From CAZIDL01 sp964537825 (GTDB taxonomy: Bacteria > Bacteroidota > Bacteroidia > Flavobacteriales_D > CAYVSK01): DNA of 64,000 bases. The stretch is from contig CAZIDL010000002.1 of assembly GCA_964537825.1 (NCBI GenBank), positions 65,288-129,287 of the forward strand. The letters are read 5' to 3'. Below the pieces are notes generated by a model. It did not search any database. It was not told the DNA's origin and saw only the letters and a list, made by a program, of their open reading frames with translations. Position 1 is the stretch's first letter, and every line of letters starts with the position of its first letter. Shown piece by piece: positions 53,821 through 62,281 of this stretch. Made by a program: the position numbers and the translations under genes.

Positions 53821-56800
53821 TTACCGATGGAGAAGGGTCACCCCTCCTTTTCTTTCGATCCGTCGCCCGTAAGAAGTCAGGAATTCGATGTGATAAACGT
53901 ATGCTCCTTCGGGGACGATGTCCCCATCACGACCCCTTCCTTTCCATCCTTCTTCCGGAGCTCGACTTTCAAAGAGCTTATGGCCCCATCGGTCGTAGAT
54001 CCTCATCCGATACCCTTCCTTCCGAACGTGTCCTGAAACTGGTTTGAAGCTTTCACTCGTTCCCCCAACGATATAAGCGTTCGGAATATGAATATAGGGT
54101 TCCTGGAACGCGCAAGCCTCGTTCGACCGAGCATGATCGTTCCCCCCGAAACTGTTGCCGCTTTCTTTGGCGACCACATAATAACAATAGCGTCCGTTCT
54201 CTTCCTGAACCCGTTCATCCACCTTATGCTCAAAGCTCCGCCGCCTAGGGGACACCACCTCGAGCATACGGTCGATCCCCTTCTTCCGGTCGATCCGATG
54301 GATCTCATAGGCAGCCACTTGGCCATCCCATTCCCCGTAAGGGGTCCATTGGAGGACATTGACCGGAGGTTCGCGGGTGGCTTTTGCCCGAAGGTGGACC
54401 GTATGCCCCGTATTGCTCACCAACACCTCGTTCCGGCAGCTATCAAGGGTCACGATGCGATAGCTATAAGACTGTTCCGCAGGTTTTACATCAAGATCCT
54501 GCATTGTGACCGATGCACTTCCGTTCCAGGGAACGGTCTTCACTTCCTTGAAGGCCGTGTCTCCCTTTAAGCGCTCGAGCCGGAAGAAAAGGTCCTCTGC
54601 GGCAGGATCCACTTGCGAACGGACCTCCACCCCTGAGTTACCGGGTAATACAGAAGCGGATGACAAATAATGGTGATCGGGTCGCTCGGGAAAGTCGATC
54701 CTGAAACATTCCTTGTCCGAAAGGGAAGTTCGACCATTCCCCGAAACGGCTTGGATCACATAACAGACCCGTTCGTTCAGAGGAACGTTCCGGTGGGTCA
54801 TGGTCGTGTCCCCTTCCTCGGTGCGTCCCACATAAACCGGTGATGACCCTGGTCCGATGTAGTAGACGCGGTATTCATCAACACCGCTCTCCCAATTCTG
54901 ATAGTTGTTCCAGGAAAGTTCGATCGTCTTATCACAGGGTCTCTTCGTTCCTTTGAGGTTCATCGTATTGTGCACATCGCCCCTGGTACTGGTATTGGGA
55001 CGGGGCGGCGTGCCGGAATAACAACTGTCGAAAGAGGCCACTGCAAAATGTTCGCTATTGATCGGAGCGTTGGACCCTGAATAGCTATAAAAGGTGTTCT
55101 TACGCCCCCAGACCGTGTCGATCACGTATTCGTTACCCCCGATCACCTGAAGGATCAGATATCCCTGCGCGTCCGATTCGGGAACCGCACCCCAATCGAT
55201 GGTGGCCTTTCCGATGTTCGTGTCCACGCTGACCTTTTTGATGGCGGGGACCGATGGGGCCAGGACATCGCTGAAGGTGCCTCCATCGACGTTGGACCTG
55301 GAAACGCAGTTACGCTTATGATCAGCGATCGCGATCTGATAGGAGAGGCTGTCGTTGCAGACCATGATGGTATCTGCATATTCGGTGGTACCGTAAGGCA
55401 CGGAATCGATCAACGTCCAGGTCCCGATCGGATGTTCTTTGAAGATCCGGTAATAACCCGTAGAAGCATGTGGGGGTTGCGCTGATGTGGAAAGCTCATT
55501 CCAGGAAAGGATAGCCTTACCGTTGTTCGGATCGCTCACCGTCAGATCGAGCCGCTGAAGCGTATCCGAAGGAGCGCTCATCAATTTCCCGAGGCAACCG
55601 GACCGGGTCCGGATGAAATAGTAGCGATCGGAGCCGCTAGCCGCTCCAGCGTCAATGTAATCGTTGGTCCCTTTGCTGAACACGCTGTCCAGCTTACTGT
55701 AGGGACCATCAGGGGCCGATGCCCGATAGATCATGTAACTATCAAAAGTGGGATGGGATCCCGAAGGGGGCGTCCAGCTCAAATGAACATCCCCTCCTTG
55801 AATGTCTACACAATTCAATTCGGGGGCGGGAACAGGATCCTCGTTCTCCACGACGACGGTGACCGTACGCTGCGTCTGTCCAGGGACCGAACAACGGTCA
55901 TCGGAGGCCGTCACCAGGAATTCATAACGCTTGTAGCGCCCCGCTCCTCCTGATCCTACTGAAGAAAGGTGATCACAGACCAAGTCCCATTCGAATGTGC
56001 TCTCAGCCGTATCGTTCGAAGCAGCCGGAGGAACAGGAGAAAGGGTTGCACACGGAGGGTTCGGACAGCCAGTGCCTGCATTGCTGTAATTCTTACCAAA
56101 AGCTTCCCCTGTAACGCTCAACGAGATGCTTTGATCGCTCCCGTCCTGCAGCTGCCCATTATCAGCAGCTTTGATAGGAAAGGAGAGCGTCTGTCCGGTC
56201 TTAAAAGTGTCCTTGAAGCTCCCCCCAAAAGGTGGAAGGATCTTGGGAGTGGTAGTCCCTCCCGGACAAGAGGTCAGCACGAGCCCCATCTCTCGGTACA
56301 CTTCAGCGATACGTTGACCATCACGCCATGCGGTCACCTTCACAACATGGGCGAACTCTCCCTGCGATGGGTTCATCAATGTAAGGTCCCCGGTACGGGG
56401 GTCGAGCCGGTCAGCCCCACTCCCTGCTCCTGCTTGGATCCCTGGAAAAGGCGTATCATAGGAATAGGACCCATCGAAGGTCATCGGTACCGGATCGTTC
56501 GGCGGATCGAAGGTCGGTCCAGTCATCCCGCCTAAAGGCTTTGCCCATTCATAGGACAGGGAATCGCTATCCGGATCGACGGCCCCGGCACTCCAATGCA
56601 CCAGGTTATCGGCACATCGGATCGTTAGAGGGGGCTCTTCAAAGACCGGGGAATGATCGGAGCAAGGAGAAGTCCCCCCTGGCATCGGATACATCGTGCT
56701 CCGCAAGCTCATTCCTTTTCCACCCGGGCTCACCAGGTTGGTCGGACCCGGGCTTCTGGAACTTCCACTGAACGAAAAGGTCCATCCACTGGGTGGAGGG

Positions 56801-57198
56801 GTGCCTCCGAGCGTGACCGGTGAAGAAGAAAGGACCACTAACTGGATCGCCCCATCGCCCCCGGAACTACATTGGATCGGAGCGGGTCCACCTCCAACCG
56901 TCTTACAGTCGGGGGAAATATCGTAAGCGGTGTCCTGGACCAGTGATATCGCAGACCAGGATGGGTGACCTTTTACGTCCAACTGTGCTGAACCAGGGGC
57001 AGCTCCAGCATCGCAATCCCTGTAGAGGGTCAGGGAGAATACGTAATCCCCGCTTCCAAGGCAATCCCATGTAATAGCACCTCCATAAAGATGGCCAGCC
57101 TCGAGGGAATGCGGGTGAAGAAGTCCGACGAGCAATGATATGAGGACGAAAAAGCCCCTCAGAGAGGCCATAGCAGAAAAGTGGCGCGTGTTCCCCAT
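53821..57198 (-). CDS. Giant T9SS type B (gliding-motility-associated C-terminal) surface protein
   Basis: 1125 residues. A signal peptide (about 1-35, ending LEAG) leads to a repeated beta region; the first 450 residues carry many Gly/Ser/Pro-rich segments, then fibronectin III-like modules from about residue 455 (VHLSWTPPSG, AILSWNEL, KATIDWGAVP, IELSWNNYQNW), each about 90-100 residues. The last 85 residues are the type B sorting domain: YIVGGTSESF, YDRWGHKLFES, DGDIVPEGAYVYHIEF. Such proteins are secreted by T9SS and form surface or gliding adhesins; the ligand is unknown. A GATCATTATGATC palindrome lies just upstream (57216-57228). Confidence 0.9.
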   Translation of the reverse strand: MGNTRHFSAMASLRGFFVLISLLVGLLHPHSLEAGHLYGGAITWDCLGSGDYVFSLTLYRDCDAGAAPGSAQLDVKGHPSWSAISLVQDTAYDISPDCKTVGGGPAPIQCSSGGDGAIQLVVLSSSPVTLGGTPPPSGWTFSFSGSSRSPGPTNLVSPGGKGMSLRSTMYPMPGGTSPCSDHSPVFEEPPLTIRCADNLVHWSAGAVDPDSDSLSYEWAKPLGGMTGPTFDPPNDPVPMTFDGSYSYDTPFPGIQAGAGSGADRLDPRTGDLTLMNPSQGEFAHVVKVTAWRDGQRIAEVYREMGLVLTSCPGGTTTPKILPPFGGSFKDTFKTGQTLSFPIKAADNGQLQDGSDQSISLSVTGEAFGKNYSNAGTGCPNPPCATLSPVPPAASNDTAESTFEWDLVCDHLSSVGSGGAGRYKRYEFLVTASDDRCSVPGQTQRTVTVVVENEDPVPAPELNCVDIQGGDVHLSWTPPSGSHPTFDSYMIYRASAPDGPYSKLDSVFSKGTNDYIDAGAASGSDRYYFIRTRSGCLGKLMSAPSDTLQRLDLTVSDPNNGKAILSWNELSTSAQPPHASTGYYRIFKEHPIGTWTLIDSVPYGTTEYADTIMVCNDSLSYQIAIADHKRNCVSRSNVDGGTFSDVLAPSVPAIKKVSVDTNIGKATIDWGAVPESDAQGYLILQVIGGNEYVIDTVWGRKNTFYSYSGSNAPINSEHFAVASFDSCYSGTPPRPNTSTRGDVHNTMNLKGTKRPCDKTIELSWNNYQNWESGVDEYRVYYIGPGSSPVYVGRTEEGDTTMTHRNVPLNERVCYVIQAVSGNGRTSLSDKECFRIDFPERPDHHYLSSASVLPGNSGVEVRSQVDPAAEDLFFRLERLKGDTAFKEVKTVPWNGSASVTMQDLDVKPAEQSYSYRIVTLDSCRNEVLVSNTGHTVHLRAKATREPPVNVLQWTPYGEWDGQVAAYEIHRIDRKKGIDRMLEVVSPRRRSFEHKVDERVQEENGRYCYYVVAKESGNSFGGNDHARSNEACAFQEPYIHIPNAYIVGGTSESFKPVSGHVRKEGYRMRIYDRWGHKLFESRAPEEGWKGRGRDGDIVPEGAYVYHIEFLTSYGRRIERKGGVTLLHR

Positions 57199-57286
57199 GA
57201 ACGTATGGATAGCCGGATCATTATGATCGGACCGAAACTCCTTTTGGTCTCATGACGAGGCGGACGGAAAAAAGTTGTTCCCCGCC

Positions 57287-58615
57287 CTAGCTCGCATCCG
57301 GATCGCCAGCGATCACCACGTACAGATCCTCCTCATTCAAGTGCTTCCTGGCCAATCCTCGAAGCTCTTCAGGGGTGATCGAATGAACGGTCTCCATGAG
57401 GCGATCGTAGAAAGAAAGGTCCATTCCCGAACGGTAAACGTTCTTGAAAAGGTCAGCCTTCCCGAACGGACCATCCGCACTCCTCAAGAACATACCCTCC
57501 ATATAACGTCGAACGTGCTCAAGCTCCTCCGTTTCGATGGGTTTTTCCGCCAGTTCACGGATCTCCCTGCGAATTTCCTCGACCGCTGCTTCCCTGACCT
57601 GAGCTCCCACTTCGGTAGCGATCACGAAGAAGCCTGAATCCTGGAGGGGCATGGTCCCACATCCGACCCCGTAAGTATATCCCTTGTCCTCGCGAAGGTT
57701 CATCATCAAGCGAGAACCGAAAAAGCCCCCGAGCAATGTGCTCAGGACCACCATACCCGGATAATCGGGATGGTCTCTGCCGAAAAGAGGTTTCCCGATC
57801 CGAAGGGATGCCTGAAGGGCGCCGTCCTTCTTAACCCAATGTTCTTTATCGGCGGATGGGTTCGGAGGAGGGGTTTTGAGCGGACCGTGCTCGTTAATGG
57901 TCTCGGGGAACCCGCCCAGATAACGGTCGAGGTTTTCGATCATGCCCGGGCGCGTATTGCCGGAAATGATGATGCTCACTCCAGCCCCCCGTGCATAGTG
58001 CTTTTGGTAAAAATCCCGGATCTCCTCCCTGCGAAGCTCATCCAACAAAGAAGGATCCGCGATCACCTGGCCATAGGGATGATCCTCCCCGAAAAGGACC
58101 GGCATCAAGCGTTGCTTGGCCAGGAATGAGGATTTTTCCTGGTCCTCCAAAAGCTCGTCCTTTTCCTGTTCCACATAATGGGACAGCTCCTCTTGTGGAA
58201 ATTCAGCTTCTTCCCATATCTCTCGAAGGAGTGCGAGCACAGCGTTCAGATGCTCGGAAAGGACGTAAAAAGCGAGCCAGGCATGATCCCTGTCGACGCG
58301 CTGATCGAGCGAGACCCCGTAATACTCGAATGCTTCAGCAAGTTCCCTCGAACTCCGCTTCGGTGTGCCTTCTTTGATAAGGGCATTAACCGCACTTGCC
58401 AACCCCGGTCGCTTCTGATACTTGATCCCGGCTTGCAGCATCACCTCTACACGTACCAACTCTTCCGTCCCTCCGTGCACTTCAAAGACCGGGATCCCGT
58501 TGCTCAGTTCATGGCAAGTCGGAGCTTTCAAGCGGAGCTCTTCGATGGGATGGACCGGGGGTGGTACCGACCGATCGACCACTTCGTGGCTCTTGTTCAC
58601 TTCTTCCTGACTCAT
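57287..58615 (-). CDS. M16 peptidase family, non-catalytic subunit
   Basis: 442 residues from ATG 58615, sharing ATGA with the partner gene's stop. Two M16 halves are visible, but the zinc HxxEH motif is absent; the second half has the GGFFGSRLMMNLREDKGYTYG segment with the Arg/Tyr pair typical of the accessory subunit. Together with the following enzyme it resembles the two-subunit mitochondrial processing peptidase. It has no signal peptide, so it is probably cytoplasmic, or exported by another route. Confidence 0.88.
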   Translation of the reverse strand: MSQEEVNKSHEVVDRSVPPPVHPIEELRLKAPTCHELSNGIPVFEVHGGTEELVRVEVMLQAGIKYQKRPGLASAVNALIKEGTPKRSSRELAEAFEYYGVSLDQRVDRDHAWLAFYVLSEHLNAVLALLREIWEEAEFPQEELSHYVEQEKDELLEDQEKSSFLAKQRLMPVLFGEDHPYGQVIADPSLLDELRREEIRDFYQKHYARGAGVSIIISGNTRPGMIENLDRYLGGFPETINEHGPLKTPPPNPSADKEHWVKKDGALQASLRIGKPLFGRDHPDYPGMVVLSTLLGGFFGSRLMMNLREDKGYTYGVGCGTMPLQDSGFFVIATEVGAQVREAAVEEIRREIRELAEKPIETEELEHVRRYMEGMFLRSADGPFGKADLFKNVYRSGMDLSFYDRLMETVHSITPEELRGLARKHLNEEDLYVVIAGDPDAS

Positions 58616-59853
58616 GCTGAAGCCCTTTTGTAGTACAGTGCGTTGCAATTATCAGCCCTTAAAAGGGCATTCGCTTTTTCCCGGACCCCTTCTTTGCTGA
58701 CCTCCCTATAGCGCTTTAATTCCCGGTTGGCCATTTCAGGATCGCCCATCACTTCCCCGAAGGCCAATTCGATGCATTTGTGCAGGACCTTCATGTCCGA
58801 CAAAGTCTTGCTCATTTCGACCTTGTTTCGGAGTTTTTCGAACTCCATATCATCGATCTGGCCTTCCTGCACTTTGGCGATCTCTTCATCGATCCCTTTA
58901 TCCGCTTCCTCAAAGGAGACCCCTTCTCGGAGGCGGCCTTCGATCTGTATGAGGCCGCTCTCGATCTCTCCGGTTATGGAGGCATCGATCTCGGAAAAAA
59001 GCTCCTTTTGCTTGACGAGGTTTTCATAGAGCCTTGCGCTGTCCCCCCTTCCAAGGAGATCGCTCAGGAGATCGCTCGCATGGAAGCCTTCCTCTCTGCG
59101 TCCGGGCATACGGTAGGCCCGGTAGATCGCATTCAGGGGAATGTCCTCTTCGAGCGTCTTTTCCCGCTTTTCCTTCTGAAGTGGTTCTTCAGGGAGCGAG
59201 CGCTCATTGACCGGCCCTCTTGGAATATCGCCGAACCATTTTTCTGCAAGTCCTTTCACTCCTTTTGCACTCACGTTCCCGCCGACCACCAGGATGGCGT
59301 TCGCCGGATGATAGAAACGATCGAAAAAGGCCTTCACATTTTCCATCCGGGTTTTCTGGATATGTTCGATGCTCCTCCCGATCGTAGGCCAACGATAGGG
59401 ATGTTCCTTGAAGACCATCGGGCGAAGTTCCAACATGGCCTTCCCGTAAGGCTGATCGAGGTAGACCTGCCGGAACTCTTCGACCACCACATCCCGTTGC
59501 ACTTCAAGGCTCTTTTCGTTGAAAGCTAATTCCTTCATCCGGTCCGATTCGAGCCAGAAAGCAGTCTCGAGGTTCGGGGCTGGCAGGGTGAGGAAGTAGT
59601 TGGTGACGTCGGTGGAGGTGAACGCATTGTTCTCTCCACCCACACGCTCGGCCTCTTTATCGTAATCCGGGATGTTCTTTGAACCACCGAACATAAGATG
59701 TTCGAAAAGGTGAGCGAAACCCGTATGATCGGGGTCCTCATCCTTGGAACCGACATCGTACATCACGTTCACGGCGGCCAGCGGGGTGCTGTCGTCCTCG
59801 TGGACGAGGCAGCGGAGGCCGTTATCAAGTTCGAATCGTTCGTAGTCGATCAT
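58612..59853 (-). CDS. M16 peptidase family, catalytic zinc subunit
   Basis: 413 residues from ATG 59853, overlapping the previous gene's stop by ATGA. The zinc site HLFEH (His48, Glu51, His52) in HTGFAHLFEHLMFGG, followed by the distal Glu in RDVVVEEFRQ, marks the active M16 enzyme. It would pair with the non-catalytic subunit encoded directly downstream to degrade peptides. Substrate unknown. Confidence 0.92.
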   Translation of the reverse strand: MIDYERFELDNGLRCLVHEDDSTPLAAVNVMYDVGSKDEDPDHTGFAHLFEHLMFGGSKNIPDYDKEAERVGGENNAFTSTDVTNYFLTLPAPNLETAFWLESDRMKELAFNEKSLEVQRDVVVEEFRQVYLDQPYGKAMLELRPMVFKEHPYRWPTIGRSIEHIQKTRMENVKAFFDRFYHPANAILVVGGNVSAKGVKGLAEKWFGDIPRGPVNERSLPEEPLQKEKREKTLEEDIPLNAIYRAYRMPGRREEGFHASDLLSDLLGRGDSARLYENLVKQKELFSEIDASITGEIESGLIQIEGRLREGVSFEEADKGIDEEIAKVQEGQIDDMEFEKLRNKVEMSKTLSDMKVLHKCIELAFGEVMGDPEMANRELKRYREVSKEGVREKANALLRADNCNALYYKRASA

Positions 59854-60821
59854 TTGTGGTCGGATCTGGATATTGTGTCGGAAACGCAGGCTTGACGGGC
59901 ATTTTCGAACTCCTCCATAAGCTCCTTCACGATCTCCCTGGCAGGCATGATCCGATCGACGGAAGCACAGCATTGGCCGACCTCGAGTTCCCCTTCATCG
60001 AGGTCCCCCTCGAACATGCCCCGCTTCGATCGGCCCCGCCCGAGGAGTTCGCGGAGTTCCTCCGTACTCGCACAACGTTCGTAAGCTTTTTCCACTTCCT
60101 CGTAGAAAGCGTTCTTCAACAATCGGACCGGCGTCAATTCTTTCAGGGTGAGCTTGGTACTCCCCTCCCCTGCTCGAACGATCCGATCCTTGTAATCCGG
60201 ATGCGCGGAGGATTCCTCCGAAGCCAGGAAGCGGGTGCCCATTTGGACTCCGTCGGCTCCCAGGATCATAGCAGCCAGCATCTGCGATCCGGTAGCGATC
60301 CCTCCGGCTGCGATAAGCGGCAGTTTTGTTGCTTGCCGAGCTTGGGGGATAAGGTTGAAAGTGCTGGTCTCTTCTCTTCCATTGTGTCCTCCCGCTTCAA
60401 AGCCTTCCACCACTACAGCATCAACACCGGCCTCCTCTGCTTTGCTGGCGAATTTGCTGCTCGGTGCTACATGCACCACCCGGATCCCTTCTTCCTTCAA
60501 TTTCGGGGTCCAGGTCCTGGGGTTGCCAGCAGAGGTGAAAACGACGGAGACCCCTTCTTCCAGGATGGTCTGCATCTGCTGATCGATGCGGGAATAAATG
60601 AGCGGAACGTTCACCCCGAAAGGGGAATCCGTGGCTTCCCGACACCTACGGATATGGGTGCGAAGCGTATCCGGATCCATCGAAGCCGACCCGATGATCC
60701 CCAATCCCCCCGCATTGCTGACTGCGGCGGCTAGTTCCCATGGAGCACACCAAACCATACCGGCTTGGATAAGGGGATAACGGATCCCGAATAGCTCAGT
60801 TATGGGATTGTCCATCGCCAT
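59850..60821 (-). CDS. Nitronate monooxygenase-like (NMO/2-nitropropane dioxygenase) flavoprotein
   Basis: 323 residues. The TIM-barrel starts with FGIRYPLIQAGM, then GGLGIIGSASM, FGVNVP, VVVEGFEAGGHNG and a flavin phosphate site GGIATGSQML, ADGVQMGTRF. The family oxidises alkyl nitronates but also includes enoyl reductases, so the substrate is open. The start may be 60821 or 60815. TAACTTCG (60829-60836) is a one-mismatch -7 element. Its stop overlaps the M16 gene start by four bases. Confidence 0.85.
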   Translation of the reverse strand: MAMDNPITELFGIRYPLIQAGMVWCAPWELAAAVSNAGGLGIIGSASMDPDTLRTHIRRCREATDSPFGVNVPLIYSRIDQQMQTILEEGVSVVFTSAGNPRTWTPKLKEEGIRVVHVAPSSKFASKAEEAGVDAVVVEGFEAGGHNGREETSTFNLIPQARQATKLPLIAAGGIATGSQMLAAMILGADGVQMGTRFLASEESSAHPDYKDRIVRAGEGSTKLTLKELTPVRLLKNAFYEEVEKAYERCASTEELRELLGRGRSKRGMFEGDLDEGELEVGQCCASVDRIMPAREIVKELMEEFENARQACVSDTISRSDHK

Positions 60822-60889
60822 TCGTTGGCGAAGTTAAACAGGTAGAAAGGAAGATGGGCGCACGAAAAGGGGGGAAGGCCGATGAGCTC

Positions 60890-61807
60890 TCATCCCTTCT
60901 TCCCCTTTTGTCCCCGGGGATGATGGTGCACCAATTCTTCCTGAAGGTATTGTCGGTCGAGATGGGAATAGATCTCGGTGGTCGTGACCGAAGCGTGACC
61001 GAGCATCTCGCGAACGGCCATCAGGTCCGCCCCTCCTTCCACGAGGTGCGTAGCAAAGGAATGGCGATAGGTGTGGGGGCTCACTTTTTTCCCGATGCCG
61101 GCGTCGCGAGCGGTGTTGCGCACGATATTGAAGATCATCACGCGGCTAAGGCCTTTTCCCTTTTGATTCAGGAAGAGCACATCCTCTTGCCGATGGGCTG
61201 ACCGTTGAGCTTGCCGCTCGTGGTGAAGGTATTCCCTGACCGCTGATGCCGTCGCCGTTCCCATAGGGACGAGCCGTTCCTTGTTGCCCTTTCCACGGAT
61301 GCGCACGTACCCTTCATCAAAATGAAGATCCGAAATGCGCAATGAGAGGAGTTCCGAAACGCGAAGGCCGCAGCCGTACAGGAGCTCGATAATGGCCTTG
61401 TTACGATGGCCGAGCGGATGGCTCAGATCGATCCCCTTGAGGACCCGATCGATCTCTTCCGGGCTGAGCACGTCCGGGAATTTACGCTCAGAGCGCGGCA
61501 TTTCGATAAGCGCTGAAGGATCCTGTTCGATAACTCCCTCATGGAGAAGAAACCGAAAAAAAGCCTTTATGGAACTCACGGTGCGGGCTTGAGTGGCTAT
61601 GCTGATACCTGCATCCTGAAGCGCTCCGATAAAAGTCCGGATCGCCTCGGTATCGATGCGATCGGGACGCGTTTCCAGCTTTTGCCCGTCCAGATGGTCC
61701 AGGAATTTCTTGAGGTCGCTCAGGTAAGCTTCGAGGGTGTGCTCGGAATAGTTCCTCTCGAGGCGGAGGTATTCCTTGAACCCGGCTATCGCAGCGCTAC
61801 GCTCCAT
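60890..61807 (-). CDS. xerD: Site-specific tyrosine recombinase XerD
   Basis: 305 residues. It resolves chromosome dimers at dif with XerC. The catalytic set is complete: Arg149 (GCGLRVSELL), Lys173, His245 and Arg248 (HTYRHSFATHL), His271 and Tyr280 (TTTEIYSH). The SAM-like core-binding domain occupies residues 1-100. Length and motifs fit XerD better than phage integrases, and no attachment site or cargo is seen. Divergent from aroQ, a pairing I recall from other Bacteroidota. Confidence 0.94.
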   Translation of the reverse strand: MERSAAIAGFKEYLRLERNYSEHTLEAYLSDLKKFLDHLDGQKLETRPDRIDTEAIRTFIGALQDAGISIATQARTVSSIKAFFRFLLHEGVIEQDPSALIEMPRSERKFPDVLSPEEIDRVLKGIDLSHPLGHRNKAIIELLYGCGLRVSELLSLRISDLHFDEGYVRIRGKGNKERLVPMGTATASAVREYLHHERQAQRSAHRQEDVLFLNQKGKGLSRVMIFNIVRNTARDAGIGKKVSPHTYRHSFATHLVEGGADLMAVREMLGHASVTTTEIYSHLDRQYLQEELVHHHPRGQKGKKG

Positions 61808-61821
61808 TCGAGGAGATCCTT

Positions 61822-61829
61822 TAGTTTTG
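61822..61829 (+). promoter_or_regulatory. -7 promoter element of aroQ
   Basis: TAGTTTTG, a full match to TAnnTTTG, 17 bases before the aroQ ATG. It shows that the long frame starting at 61541 is not the coding start. Confidence 0.65.
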
Positions 61830-61846
61830 GACCGAAGGCCCGATCT

Positions 61847-62281
61847 ATGCGGATCCTCGTACTCAACGGACCGAATTTAAACCTTTTAGGGCAAAGGGAT
61901 CCCGCCCATTACGGGAAAGAACCCCTTGAAGGGATCATCGATGCCTTGAAAAAGACCTTCCCGGATCAGGACATCGAACACTTTCAATCCAACCACGAAG
62001 GAGAATTGATGGATGGGCTCCATCGGGCCGATCGCGAAAAGGACGGTGTCGTGTTCAATCCTGGCGGATATACCCATAGCTCGATCGCTTTAGGCGATGC
62101 GGTCGAAGCCATCAGGGTGCCTGTCATCGAGGTTCATCTCAGCAACATCCATTCCCGCGAAGTTTTTCGGAAGCACTCCTATATCGCACCAAAAGCGGCG
62201 GGCTCTATATGCGGGGCCGGTAGTGACGGGTACCGCTTAGCAGTGGAGCACCTCGTGAACGCCTGGGTCATGGGTTCCTGA
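61847..62281 (+). CDS. aroQ: Type II 3-dehydroquinate dehydratase AroQ
   Basis: 144 residues from ATG 61847, the normal type II size. It dehydrates 3-dehydroquinate to 3-dehydroshikimate in aromatic amino acid synthesis. NGPNLNLLGQR, the catalytic Tyr in the HYG segment, FNPGGYTHSSIAL, EVHLSNIHSREVFRKHSYI and GAGSDGYRLA are canonical. The 3' end overlaps the convergent GWxTD gene by 14 bases. Confidence 0.96.
   Translation: MRILVLNGPNLNLLGQRDPAHYGKEPLEGIIDALKKTFPDQDIEHFQSNHEGELMDGLHRADREKDGVVFNPGGYTHSSIALGDAVEAIRVPVIEVHLSNIHSREVFRKHSYIAPKAAGSICGAGSDGYRLAVEHLVNAWVMGS

Noticed and set aside
57216..57228. GATCATTATGATC palindrome as an operator for the giant T9SS gene
   Set aside because: A single short palindrome with no second copy found; not enough to name an operator.
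60890..61807. XerD as an integrase of a mobile island
   Set aside because: Length and motifs fit the housekeeping recombinase, the neighbours are core genes, and no attachment repeat or cargo is visible. The tRNA-Ser at the edge also shows no duplicated 3' end nearby.
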